Source: Bacillota bacterium (GTDB lineage Bacteria; Bacillota; Clostridia; Christensenellales; UMGS416). From it: DNA of 13,333 nt. This document shows, one piece after another, positions 1-7,614 of the stretch (position 1 is its first letter; each line of letters begins with the position of its first letter). The stretch covers positions 1 to 13,333 of the forward strand of contig JAEYYW010000061.1 in assembly GCA_023428265.1 (NCBI GenBank). Direction: 5' to 3'. The notes under the pieces are model-generated. The model ran no database searches and was not told the DNA's origin. It saw only the letters and a list, made by a program, of their open reading frames with translations. A program made the position numbers and the translations under genes.

Positions 1-1037
1 GCACCGACGCTGCTCTCAAGAGCATCTCCGTGGGCGGGGCCGCGCTGCCGGGCTTTGACCCCGCCACACTGGCCTACACCCATGAAGTGGCAAGGGGCAC
101 CGACTTTTCCACGCTGGCCCTTACCAGTGAAGCCAACGACCACATGGCCACGCAGACCGCCTGGGCTTATAACGCCACCACGAAGACGTGGTCGGTCACC
201 GTGACCGCCGAAGACGGCACGACCAAGCTCACCTATACGGTGCACATCACCCAGCCGGCCAACAATGACGCCACAGTATCCTCCCTCACGGTGGGCGGCA
301 CGGCGGTCACAGGGTTTGACCCCGCCACCCGTGACTATGTGGTCACCGTGCCCTATGGCACCAACCCGGCGGCGCTGGCGCTGGCAGCCACTGCCACCGA
401 CGCGGCAGCTTCGGTAGGGACCTGGGCCTATGACAGCGGCACGAAGAAGTGGTCCGTCACCGTGACGGCGGAAGATGGCACGACGACGCTCACCTACACC
501 GTCACAGTCACCGTGTTGCCCAGCACCGACGCGTCACTTGCGGTAATCCGCATGAACGGCACGGCAATCCCAGGCTTTGCGCCGGACACACTGAATTACA
601 CAGTGAATGTGGCCAATGGCACCAACCCGGCCAACCTCACGCTCACCTCGCAGACGGCCAACCCCACGGCCACCCAGAGCGCCTGGGCCTACAGCGCGGC
701 GAGCCACAAGTGGTCCGTCACAGTAACGGCCGGCGACGGCGTGACCAAGAAGACCTATACCGTTGCGATCAACGTGCTGCCCAGCGCCAACGCCACGCTT
801 TCTGACATCTGGATGGACGGCGAGGAGCTGGCAGGCTTCAACCCGCTGGTAACCTCCTACAGCCTCACGGTGCCCCACGGCACCGACGTTTCGGCGCTGG
901 CCTTCACCGCCGAGACCACCGACCCCAACGCCACGATGGGCGACTGGAAGTATGAGGAAGACACCGGCAAGTGGTCAGTGAAGGTGACTGCAGAAAACGG
1001 CACGAGCACCCGCACCTATTCAATCACCGTCACGGTG
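1..1037 (+). repeat. Four tandem cadherin-like repeat units inside the surface protein gene
   Basis: The units begin near bases 1, 261, 522 and 783, so the period is about 258-261 bp. They share GF(D/A/N)P....Y, (Y/N/H)GT(N/D) and KWSV.VTA..G signatures, while the nucleotide sequences have clearly diverged. The first unit is already open at the window edge, so more units may exist upstream. Confidence 0.75.
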
Positions 1038-1961
1038 GGGCCGGCCTCCACAGCGACAGCTACCCTTGCGCCCACTGCATCACCCACACCGACACCGGCA
1101 GCCACACAGACGGCTACGGCTGCCGCCACCGTTGCGCCCACAGCCACAGCCGCCCCCACCACGGCACCCACCGCCGAGCCCACACTGGCCCCGGTGGACG
1201 CCATCAATATCACGATCTCGGTGACCGACGGGCATTCGCAGCTGGCCGGCGCCCTCGTCACGCTGGAGGGCATCCCCCATGCGGCGGACGGAACCGGGCT
1301 GGTGCGGGCAAACCTCTCCCCCGGCACCTATTCCTACACCGCTGAGGCGGCGGGCTGCATCACAGCTTCCGGCACGATCACGGTGAGCAAGGACAAGACC
1401 GTGTTCTGCATCCTTCTGGCCAAACAAGGCATGGTGGTGCTGCACAGCGGCGACGAGACCAAACCTGCCGACCCCGCCGATGCCACGCAGGGCGGCACGG
1501 TGCTGATCGCCGAACCGGCGGCGCTGCCGCAGCAATCCACGGTGCGGCTGGTCGTGGAGGAAGTCAAGACCGACTCCAATGACACCGAAGCGGTGAAGCA
1601 GGCCGAGGGCGGCGACATGGAGATTGTGCAGCTGTTTGACATCTATCTGCTGATGGATGCTCAGAAGATACAGCCGAACGCGCCGGTGCGCGTGGGCGTG
1701 CCGGTGCCCGAAAGCCTGATGGGCCGCAAGCTTGCGATCTTGCGTATCAACGACGACGGCACCGTGACGCGGTTTGAGACAGCGGAGTCCGGCGGCATGC
1801 TGTTCTTCACGGTGGACCACTTCAGCAAATACGCGATCGTTGCCGCCGAGGAGCCAAAAGCGGCGCTGCCGCTGTGGCTGATCCTCGGCATAGCCGGACT
1901 GCTGCTGGCGCTGGTCTTGCTGCTCATCTGGCTGCTGGTCATGAGGAAGAAACAAAAATAG
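1..1961 (+). CDS. Surface protein with cadherin-like repeats and C-terminal membrane anchor (5' partial)
   Basis: The reading frame is open from the left edge (first full codon at base 3), so the N-terminus and any signal peptide lie outside; 652 residues are visible. Four repeats of about 85 residues match the cadherin-like beta-sandwich type found in bacterial surface proteins: each has a GF.P....Y pattern near its start and a W.Y....KWSVTVTA(E)DG-type end. A Thr/Pro/Ala-rich linker follows (about residues 346-399), probably a wall-spanning spacer. Next is a carboxypeptidase-regulatory/SpaA-like fold (about 400-473, with a GTYSYTAEAAGC turn), then a beta-rich domain ending in DHFSKYAIVA, common before the anchor in clostridial surface proteins. 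A hydrophobic helix (about 622-646) and the basic tail MRKKQK end the protein. There is no LPXTG, so it is probably a tail-anchored membrane protein facing outward. It ends with tandem TAG stops. Its function (adhesion or matrix) is inferred only. Confidence 0.85.
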   Translation, partial: TDAALKSISVGGAALPGFDPATLAYTHEVARGTDFSTLALTSEANDHMATQTAWAYNATTKTWSVTVTAEDGTTKLTYTVHITQPANNDATVSSLTVGGTAVTGFDPATRDYVVTVPYGTNPAALALAATATDAAASVGTWAYDSGTKKWSVTVTAEDGTTTLTYTVTVTVLPSTDASLAVIRMNGTAIPGFAPDTLNYTVNVANGTNPANLTLTSQTANPTATQSAWAYSAASHKWSVTVTAGDGVTKKTYTVAINVLPSANATLSDIWMDGEELAGFNPLVTSYSLTVPHGTDVSALAFTAETTDPNATMGDWKYEEDTGKWSVKVTAENGTSTRTYSITVTVGPASTATATLAPTASPTPTPAATQTATAAATVAPTATAAPTTAPTAEPTLAPVDAINITISVTDGHSQLAGALVTLEGIPHAADGTGLVRANLSPGTYSYTAEAAGCITASGTITVSKDKTVFCILLAKQGMVVLHSGDETKPADPADATQGGTVLIAEPAALPQQSTVRLVVEEVKTDSNDTEAVKQAEGGDMEIVQLFDIYLLMDAQKIQPNAPVRVGVPVPESLMGRKLAILRINDDGTVTRFETAESGGMLFFTVDHFSKYAIVAAEEPKAALPLWLILGIAGLLLALVLLLIWLLVMRKKQK

Positions 1962-1978
1962 TAGCACTGCCAAGACAC

Positions 1979-2013
1979 AATAATCCCATCCGAAAGGATG
2001 GGATTATTTTTTT
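1979..2013 (+). terminator. Strong Rho-independent terminator between convergent genes
   Basis: A perfect 13-bp stem (1979-1991 with 1996-2008) closes a GAAA tetraloop and runs straight into a T-run (2007-2013). It lies 17 bases after the stop of the cadherin-repeat gene and terminates it. Read on the minus strand, the downstream tract is only moderately U-rich (TTGTGTCTTG), so it may also stop the convergent large gene, less efficiently. No separate terminator for that gene was seen between 2014 and 2135. Confidence 0.93.
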
Positions 2014-2135
2014 CTCTTCTTACCGATAAGGATCAGACTATCGTGGTGGTCACCAGGGGGGTGGACCTTATGGAGATCAATCTGAAGGCAGGCGCCACAT
2101 ATCACACTCACGCAGAAACGCAGGCGGATGGTTGA
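2013..2135 (+). other. Short open frame between the convergent genes, possible coding remnant
   Basis: This stretch stays open in the same frame as the upstream surface protein, after its two stop codons, and ends at TGA 2133-2135. It would read ...TIVVVTRGVDLMEINLKAGA... . There is no convincing ribosome binding site; the nearest ATG (1998) sits inside the terminator stem. It may be a decayed gene end or chance. The 3' base of its stop abuts the end of the minus-strand gene. Confidence 0.2.
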
Positions 2136-5100
2136 TCATCTTTTCTTCCTTAGAAAGACAAACAATGCTGTCATCACCCCGGCAAGAACCAGAACGCCTG
2201 CCGCAATCCATGGAAGGGCCGTCGGTGAGGAAGGTGTGTCCGTCGCCGGCGGGCGTGCTGCAGCGGTGGCGGACGGTGCTGCTGACGGTGCGGGAGATGC
2301 AGACGGCGTCTCTCCCGCCCTGGCTTCCGCTTCTCCGACGGATATCCCGACAGTTGCCGTCGCAGCAAGATAATACTCATCTGCCGCTTTGGTCACAGTC
2401 AACTGGACAGTGCCCTTCTTTAATATGGTCATTGTTCCACTCTCATCGACGCTGACGGCATCACCGGTTGCAACCGCATAGCTCAAAGCGCCGGTGCCGC
2501 TTCCCCCGCTTACCATCAGACGGAAGGGCGCATGGCCCTCGGCGACCTCGGCAGGAACACCGGATACAATCAACGTGTTTTGCTCGCCCTTTTTCACGCT
2601 GAGCCGTATCTCCTCTTTTTGGCTCAAATAGTTGCCATCACCAGCTTTGATGGCTGTTATGACGGCGTCTCCCGGCTTCAGGATCGTTACCATGCCCGAT
2701 TTGCTCACTGTAACAACGGCATCCGAAACAGCAGTGTAACGGAATGCGCCGCTGCCGCTGCCGCCGCTGCCGGAAATCTGAAACGGCGCGTCACCGTAGG
2801 CAATGGATTCGGGCAAATCAAACGTCAGGGCAGCTTGTTGAGCAGCTTTGTTTACCGTCAGCGAGACTGTATGGGAAACCGGCAGGTAATTGTCATCCCC
2901 CGGCTTGGTGATTTTGATGGTCGCTGTTCCAACACGGGCAATCCTTACTTTTCCCACAGCGTCAACGGTAACGGCTTCGCCTGAGATAACAGCATAGCTC
3001 AGTGTCCCTTTGCCGCTGCCGCCACCGACAGCAAGACGGAAAGGCGCGCCACCAAAGGTAAGGTTATCCGGAATGCCGCTGACAGTCAGCGGCGTTTGAT
3101 CGGCTTTATTGACGACGAGCTCCACGGTCCGTTTCATCGTCACATAATTTTCGGTGTCGCTGGGGGTAAACACCACAGGATAGCCGCTGTTGATGACGGA
3201 TGGTATCACACCGGGGCTTTCCCACGCGAAAGTGCCGTCTCCGCTGCCGCCTGCCAGCACGGAGGCTGAAAGGGGCTGCCCGTATGTGATTGAAGCGGCA
3301 GTCGGGAAACCCGCTGCCGGCATTGCTTTGCCGACTGTGATGGTCACACTGGCGCTTTTTGCGTGGTAGTTGCTATCCGCAGCTTTCGTGACCGTTACGG
3401 TTGCCGTCCCCGCTTTGGCCACCGTGACAACGCCGGTAATGGCATTCACCGTCACGGCATCACCCGATGCAACGGCATAGCTCCAACTGCCTGTGCCGCT
3501 GCCGCCGCTCACCGAAAGGCCAAACGGCGCGTCGCCATAGGTTATGGATGGTTGCGCAATCGTCAATGACGCCTGCTCAGCCTTCAGCACCGATATGGCC
3601 ACCGCTTGGGTCACTGTGTGATAGTTATCGGTATCGGCAGGCGTAAATACCACGCGATACCCGCTGTTAACGACGGTGGGTATCGTACTGGGGTTTTCCC
3701 AGGCGAAGCTGCCGTCTCCGCTGCCGCCGGCCAGCGCCGAATCAGACAGCGGCTGCCCGTATGTGAGTTCTTCGGCCGTTGGAAAGGTGACATCCGGCGT
3801 TGCCTTGTTGACGGTGATGTTCACCGTTTGGCTCAGCGCCACACCGGTGTAGTCGTAGTTGGCAGTATCGCGGGGCGTGAAGAGTACGGTGTAGCCGGAG
3901 TTGTTGACCGGAGGGGCAGTTTCCGGGCTTTCCCATGCAAAGGTGCCGTCTCCTGTGCCGCCTTTCAGCGCAGAATCGGACAAGGGTTGCCCATATGTGA
4001 TGCTGGCGGCAGACGGATAATTCACCGTTGGCGGCGTCGCCTTCTTCACTGTGATATGGATGCTGGCGCTCTTTGAGTTATAGTTGTGATCCGCTGCTTT
4101 TGTGACAGTGACGGTTGCCGAACCCGCTTTGGCCACTGTGACAACGCCTGTTGAGGCATTCACCGATACGGCGTCGCCTTCCGTGACGGCATAGCTCAGG
4201 CTGCCGGTTCCGTTGCCGCCGCTGACTGCCAGGGAAAAGGGTTCGTCCCCATAGGTCACCGTGGCAGGAACGCCGGTCATGTTCAGCGCGGCCTGCTCAA
4301 TGCGGGCTACCTCATAGCTCAGGCTTCCCGATTCGGGCATGACATAGCTGTCCCACCCCGGGTCCTGGGCATATTCCGCCGTCAGCACATGCGAACCGCC
4401 CCATGCTGTCCAATACCGATACACTGCCATCGCGTCGGCACTTCCGTCAGCCACACGGTTCAGGGAGGCCCGCCCGATTTCCGAGCCATTCACATAAAAA
4501 ACGACTTCCCCTTGCGGCTTGGTGTCCGACAGCCCCGTCACATTCACTGTCAATTGCACGAGGTCATAGGCTTTTGCGCCGGACGACGGTGATGCCACAA
4601 CACTGGTGCAGGTCAGCAGCTTGTGAGAATCCAGATACTCTCCGGCGTCAAGCTGCGAACCGGCTCCCCCCACCGTGCCTGTTATGTAGTCCTTGAGTGC
4701 ATTCGTGCCGTCGCGGGTCATGTGGACGGTGGCATGATTCTGTATCGTCAGGCTGCCGCCGATGATCTGGCTGTTCCCCGAGCCGATATCAAAACCGTTT
4801 GCCCCGCCGGTCGCCGTTACGGTTGTGTCTTTTCCGTCTGCCAGCACGGCACCACCGTCGCTGCCATTGCCGCCGCCGATGCCGGCGCCGCCGCCCTTCC
4901 CAACGGCTTTCACAGTTCCGCCGGTAATTGAGATGCTGCCGCCGGCCATGCCGCTGCCGCCGCCGATGCCGGCGCCGTTATTGCCGCCGGTGGCGGTCAG
5001 GCTGCCGGATCCGGAAATGGTAAGTGACGACCCAGCGGGTGCCTGAATGCCGGCAAAGCCGTCGCTGCTTGAAAGCGCATTGTCGGAGATGAGCCGCATA

Positions 5101-6761
5101 TTGACTGTGGCGCCGGTCATATTGAACGCACAGCCGGAAGCAGGTGCAATAACCGCATTATACAACAACACGTTTGCGCTGCTTCCCGAGGCTACAGCGA
5201 TGTTTCGGCTGGTCGTGCTGCCCACCAGCGCATAGGTGTTTCCGCTTCCGGTCAATGTCACGGTATCGCCGCTGACAGTATAACCCGCGCCGTCAGAGAG
5301 TGTCGCCGCTTCAAGATCAATCACCGTTTCGGCTAGGCGGGCGCCGTCTTCATAGTAACCCATCTGCGCACCGGCACCTGTGCCCTTGATCACGCAAGTG
5401 CCAAGGGTTGTCACCGACGTTTCCACTCCTTTTCCCGTCAGAGTGACGATCGCCGCGTTGTCGATCAATACCGTACCGTTCATGCCGTTGCGGCCCCGCC
5501 CAATGTCGCGCGCAAATTCTGAAGTCATGCTGCCGCCTTTGGCGGTGACCTTGCCTCCGAGTATTTTGATCGTGCCGCCGCTTTGCGTGCCGCCCGCATT
5601 TGCTCCGCCCGAGCCAATACCCGCGCCGCCTGACTCTGGATATGCATTATAATCGCCTATGGCGTGCACAATTCCGTCTGTTATGGTGATCGTGTTGCAG
5701 GAGCCGTTGCTGCCGCCGCCGATGCCTGCGCCCCATTGGCCGCCGTAGGCGGTAATATGGCCACCGTGAATATTGATCACGCCGCTGCTTGCACCACTTC
5801 CTCCGCCGATTCCGGCGCCGCCATACTCGGATGTAGCGGCTACGATACCGCTGCGGATGGTTATCGTGCCGCCGCCTGCCATGTTGCCACCGCCGATGCC
5901 GGCGCCTCCATAACGGCTGCTGGCCGTTACGTGTCCTCCAGAAATTTCAATGATACCACCGCCACCACCTCTGCCACCGCCAATACCCGCACCGTAATCA
6001 AGCGCTTTGGCCACAACAGTCCCGCCTGATATTGTGATTTTATTGGCTCCTCTGCCGATGCAACAGCCAATGCCCGCTGCCCCCGTGGCTCCAGTCACCT
6101 TTCCGCTTGTCGCTTTGACAACGCCTCCAGATATCGATATGATTCCGCTCTGGCCGTTTGCGCCGCCGCCAATCCCCGCGCCATATCCGTTGCCGTTTGC
6201 CGTGATATTGCCACCGGTGATGAGAATGGTACCCCCCTTGCCAAATTCCGCACCGTAGCCATTGCTGTAACCCCCGCCGATACCCGCGCTGTCTTTGCCG
6301 CCGATTGCCGTGACAGTTCCGCCCGATATCTTCATGGTTCCTGCGTTTTTATGCTCTCCGCCACCAATGCCAGCACCGTATTGTCCGCCCTGGGCAATCA
6401 ACGTCCCCGTTCCTGCTTCCTGCCCATAAATGGCCAAGGAGTTGCCGACCAATACACTGATTCCCGCATTACTGCTACCGCCCGTGACCGACAGCGTATA
6501 GCCATCTAACAAAATCAGGTTGGCGCTGCCGCTCACAGTGATCGTTCCAGTTCGGGTAACATCGCTGTTGACCACGTACCAGCCGCTGGTCAGCGTGTCG
6601 GTATCCGCCGTGATTGGGGTAACGACCAGCTCACCCGTTGTTTGAGAATCACCGTTTTCGTCGATATAGCCATACCCCACGTCTGCCAATGCCACTGTGG
6701 GTGCGAATGCGAGTATCAATGTCGCCAGCAACAGCAAGCTGAGTATCCTCTTTGCTTTCAC
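2136..6761 (-). CDS. Giant secreted surface protein: Gly-rich GAGIGGG repeats plus Ig/MBG-like modules, membrane-anchored
   Basis: The start chosen is GTG at 6761, with a strong ribosome binding site (AGAAGGGGAAG) just upstream, giving 1541 residues. An ATG at 6785 (8 residues longer) is the alternative. A signal peptide (KAKR, hydrophobic core, cleavage probably after ALA about residue 26) sends it out of the cell. Residues about 129-424 and 594-664 are arrays of roughly 25-35 residue units alternating short beta strands (ISGGTVTA type) with GAGIGGG turns, like a right-handed beta-helix or solenoid. Residues about 717-819 resemble a bacterial Ig-like group 3 domain. Residues about 820-1478 hold eight Ig/MBG-like modules with ITYG(D/Q).P and (G)GSG.G signatures. 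An Ala/Pro/Ser-rich linker, a transmembrane helix (about 1517-1537) and LRKKR end the protein. There is no LPXTG. The likely role is a stalk, adhesin or carbohydrate-binding surface structure; this is inference. Confidence 0.88.
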   Translation of the reverse strand: MKAKRILSLLLLATLILAFAPTVALADVGYGYIDENGDSQTTGELVVTPITADTDTLTSGWYVVNSDVTRTGTITVSGSANLILLDGYTLSVTGGSSNAGISVLVGNSLAIYGQEAGTGTLIAQGGQYGAGIGGGEHKNAGTMKISGGTVTAIGGKDSAGIGGGYSNGYGAEFGKGGTILITGGNITANGNGYGAGIGGGANGQSGIISISGGVVKATSGKVTGATGAAGIGCCIGRGANKITISGGTVVAKALDYGAGIGGGRGGGGGIIEISGGHVTASSRYGGAGIGGGNMAGGGTITIRSGIVAATSEYGGAGIGGGSGASSGVINIHGGHITAYGGQWGAGIGGGSNGSCNTITITDGIVHAIGDYNAYPESGGAGIGSGGANAGGTQSGGTIKILGGKVTAKGGSMTSEFARDIGRGRNGMNGTVLIDNAAIVTLTGKGVETSVTTLGTCVIKGTGAGAQMGYYEDGARLAETVIDLEAATLSDGAGYTVSGDTVTLTGSGNTYALVGSTTSRNIAVASGSSANVLLYNAVIAPASGCAFNMTGATVNMRLISDNALSSSDGFAGIQAPAGSSLTISGSGSLTATGGNNGAGIGGGSGMAGGSISITGGTVKAVGKGGGAGIGGGNGSDGGAVLADGKDTTVTATGGANGFDIGSGNSQIIGGSLTIQNHATVHMTRDGTNALKDYITGTVGGAGSQLDAGEYLDSHKLLTCTSVVASPSSGAKAYDLVQLTVNVTGLSDTKPQGEVVFYVNGSEIGRASLNRVADGSADAMAVYRYWTAWGGSHVLTAEYAQDPGWDSYVMPESGSLSYEVARIEQAALNMTGVPATVTYGDEPFSLAVSGGNGTGSLSYAVTEGDAVSVNASTGVVTVAKAGSATVTVTKAADHNYNSKSASIHITVKKATPPTVNYPSAASITYGQPLSDSALKGGTGDGTFAWESPETAPPVNNSGYTVLFTPRDTANYDYTGVALSQTVNITVNKATPDVTFPTAEELTYGQPLSDSALAGGSGDGSFAWENPSTIPTVVNSGYRVVFTPADTDNYHTVTQAVAISVLKAEQASLTIAQPSITYGDAPFGLSVSGGSGTGSWSYAVASGDAVTVNAITGVVTVAKAGTATVTVTKAADSNYHAKSASVTITVGKAMPAAGFPTAASITYGQPLSASVLAGGSGDGTFAWESPGVIPSVINSGYPVVFTPSDTENYVTMKRTVELVVNKADQTPLTVSGIPDNLTFGGAPFRLAVGGGSGKGTLSYAVISGEAVTVDAVGKVRIARVGTATIKITKPGDDNYLPVSHTVSLTVNKAAQQAALTFDLPESIAYGDAPFQISGSGGSGSGAFRYTAVSDAVVTVSKSGMVTILKPGDAVITAIKAGDGNYLSQKEEIRLSVKKGEQNTLIVSGVPAEVAEGHAPFRLMVSGGSGTGALSYAVATGDAVSVDESGTMTILKKGTVQLTVTKAADEYYLAATATVGISVGEAEARAGETPSASPAPSAAPSATAAARPPATDTPSSPTALPWIAAGVLVLAGVMTALFVFLRKKR
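2328..4304 (-). repeat. Eight Ig/MBG-like modules of two alternating types
   Basis: In coding order the modules start near 4304, 4037, 3800, 3578, 3323, 3101, 2843 and 2585. Type A (about 85-90 residues) has YG.(A/E)PF.L.VSGG.G.G..SYAV and AG.ATVTVTKA.D.NY, a BIG2-like pattern. Type B (about 74-79 residues) has TYGQPLS.S.L.GG.GDG.FAWE and SGY.V.FTP.DT.NY, an MBG-like pattern. The order is A-B-B-A-B-A-A-A. Modules are joined by (N/K/G)KA-type linkers. Confidence 0.78.
4782..4982 (-). repeat. Second, shorter block of GAGIGGG-type repeats
   Basis: Two complete GAGIGGG units and one degenerate unit (GFDIGSG) lie about 500 bp downstream of the main block in the same gene. The spacer between them encodes non-repetitive beta-rich protein. 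The same strand-turn pattern suggests a second solenoid segment. Confidence 0.7.
5484..6383 (-). repeat. Main block of GAGIGGG-type glycine-rich coding repeats
   Basis: About ten units each carry GAGIGGG or a variant, between short strands of I.ISGG.VTA character. Variants include AGIGCCIGRG (two adjacent cysteines), GAGIGSGGANAGG and DIGRGRNG. The plus strand shows the matching recurrent GCCGCCGCCGATGCCGGCGCC-like text, which explains long spurious Pro-rich open frames on that strand. Confidence 0.8.
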
Positions 6762-6857
6762 AATACTTCCCCTTCTGTTTGTCATCCCGCTGCGTGCTGC
6801 GCGCTGTGCGAGCGTGCTTGGATGGATTGCTTGTTTCGATAGGCAAGCCGATGGCAT

Positions 6858-6890
6858 GGCAGCGCGAACTGAGTCTCTGTTCGCGCTGCC
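6858..6890. repeat. Perfect 12-bp inverted repeat in the leader of the giant surface gene
   Basis: GGCAGCGCGAAC (6858-6869) is repeated inverted as GTTCGCGCTGCC (6879-6890) around a 9-base loop. An outer interrupted match (GCCGA 6847-6851 with TCGGC 6892-6896) would lengthen the stem. There is no T-run, so it is not a standard terminator. It lies between the predicted promoter and the GTG start of the minus-strand gene, about 97 bases before that start, so it would form in the 5' UTR. It may stabilise the mRNA, act in regulation, or belong to a dispersed intergenic repeat. Confidence 0.75.
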
Positions 6891-6936
6891 TTCGGCATTG
6901 TAAAGAAGTTCATCTGACACGTTAACCATTCAAAAA

Positions 6937-6945
6937 TGATATAGT
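6937..6945 (+). promoter_or_regulatory. Possible plus-strand extended -10 for the sigma operon
   Basis: TGATATAGT (TGA 6937-6939, TATAGT 6940-6945) in the left arm of the inverted repeat matches an extended -10 with one mismatch. CTGACA at 6914-6919 matches a -35 box in 5 of 6 positions but would need a 20-bp spacer. If used, it faces the minus-strand promoter and both would share the two palindromes. Confidence 0.3.
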
Positions 6946-6968
6946 GACTATAGTCTGTGACTGCAGTC

Positions 6969-6977
6969 ATTATATCA
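6969..6977 (-). promoter_or_regulatory. Extended -10 promoter for the giant surface protein gene
   Basis: On the minus strand TGATATAAT is a perfect extended -10 element (TGN followed by TATAAT at 6974-6969). The -35 match upstream is poor (TGGCAA-like), as is usual for extended -10 promoters. Transcription would start near 6962, inside the palindromic operator, giving a leader of about 200 bases before the GTG at 6761. Confidence 0.6.
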
Positions 6978-7016
6978 TTTCCTTGCATAACATTGCCACA
7001 TGAAAAACTGATAACA

Positions 7017-7050
7017 TTTGTGAACTTTTCCTCCCTCTTTTCCATTATCA
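7017..7050 (+). promoter_or_regulatory. Candidate ECF-type autoregulatory promoter
   Basis: TTTGTGAACTTTT (7017-7029) resembles the TGAAC -35 core used by many ECF sigma factors. It lies about 50 bases upstream of the sigma gene start, where autoregulated ECF genes usually place their promoter. No clear CGTC-like -10 follows at 16-17 bp; only CCATTATCA is present, so this is tentative. An 8-bp direct repeat ATAACATT (6987-6994 and 7011-7018) lies just upstream. Confidence 0.3.
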
Positions 7051-7074
7051 TGGATGTACAAAGGCGGAGGAATC

Positions 7075-7614
7075 ATGAACGACGACGATCTGATGCTGGA
7101 AGCGGCGAAAGGGAACCGGGCAGCCATGGAGCTGCTTGTGCTGCGTCATTACGATGACGTTTATGCCTTTGCCACCCGGCGCACCGGATCCGCCCATGCC
7201 GCACAGGACATTGCGCAAACCACATTTGAAAACCTCGTGCGCAGCGTGGGTGCATACCGGCCTTTGGGCCGGTTCCGGGCGTTTCTTTTTACCATTGCAG
7301 CCAATGAGGTGCGTGCCTATTTCCGAAACCGGCCCAATGCTTCCGCGACGCAAGACGAAATCAGCGATGGCGGCGACGGCGTAAGGTTGCTGATGCGCCG
7401 GGAGGATTATCGATGCGTGCGCGCGGCATTGGACGAACTGCCGGCTGCCCAGCAGGAGGCGTTGATTCTCTTTTATTACCACGACATGAGCATCAAGGAT
7501 GTGGCCCGCGTGACCGGCAGCAACGAAAACACCGTGAAGTCCCGCCTGCGCCTCGCCCTGGAAAAGCTGCGGGGCAGGCTGAGAGGAGCGCTCGATGAAC
7601 AGGAATTTATCTGA
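7075..7614 (+). CDS. ECF-type RNA polymerase sigma factor
   Basis: This 179-residue protein has the size and two-domain build of an extracytoplasmic-function sigma factor. Sigma region 2 covers about residues 19-86, with the AQDIAQTTFENL core-binding helix and the R.FLFTIA.NEVR...R -10 recognition helix. A short acidic linker follows. Region 4 covers about 112-168, with ALDELPAAQQEALILFYYHD leading into a helix-turn-helix (SIKDVARVTGSNENTVKSRL) that reads the -35. The start at 7075 is set by GGCGGAGG eight bases upstream; an in-frame ATG at 7054 would swallow this site. It is the first gene of the operon and overlaps the next gene by 20 bases. It probably drives its own operon in response to an envelope signal. 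The arrangement resembles sigY of B. subtilis, which also precedes an ABC transporter, but orthology is not claimed. Confidence 0.95.
   Translation: MNDDDLMLEAAKGNRAAMELLVLRHYDDVYAFATRRTGSAHAAQDIAQTTFENLVRSVGAYRPLGRFRAFLFTIAANEVRAYFRNRPNASATQDEISDGGDGVRLLMRREDYRCVRAALDELPAAQQEALILFYYHDMSIKDVARVTGSNENTVKSRLRLALEKLRGRLRGALDEQEFI

Larger units (their letters stand above)
6934..6980. promoter_or_regulatory. Nested dyad operator region between divergent genes
   Basis: An outer inverted repeat of 16 positions (6934-6949 with 6965-6980, one G/T mismatch) has perfect 10-bp ends AAATGATATA / TATATCATTT. Inside it lie two perfect 10-bp palindromes three bases apart: GACTATAGTC (6946-6955) and GACTGCAGTC (6959-6968), both of form GACTNNAGTC, with centres 13 bp apart. 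They cover the expected transcription start of the minus-strand promoter. Tandem palindromes there look like operators for a dimeric repressor. The regulator is unknown and is not encoded in the visible window. Confidence 0.65.

Noticed and set aside
1080..1973. A 297-codon minus-strand open frame opposite the cadherin-repeat surface gene
   Set aside because: It lies antisense to a gene with clear domains, its translation is rich in His, Arg, Gln and Gly with no recognisable domain, and it has no convincing ribosome binding site. High GC content gives long shadow frames.
2045..2066. Small dyad TGGTGGTCACCA considered as terminator of the minus-strand gene
   Set aside because: The stem is only five base pairs with no T-run in either direction.
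4762..6258. Several plus-strand Pro/Ala-rich open frames opposite the glycine-rich repeats
   Set aside because: They are the mirror of GAGIGGG repeats on the minus strand and have no start signals or independent features.
4782..6383. CRISPR-like array suggested by the regular recurrence of similar GC-rich blocks
   Set aside because: The repeats are imperfect, irregularly spaced, in frame and encode a continuous protein.
6762..6929. N-terminal extension of the giant surface protein to an ATG at 6929
   Set aside because: The extra 56 residues lie upstream of an obvious signal peptide, include the leader hairpin, and no ribosome binding site supports them. The GTG at 6761 has a strong one.
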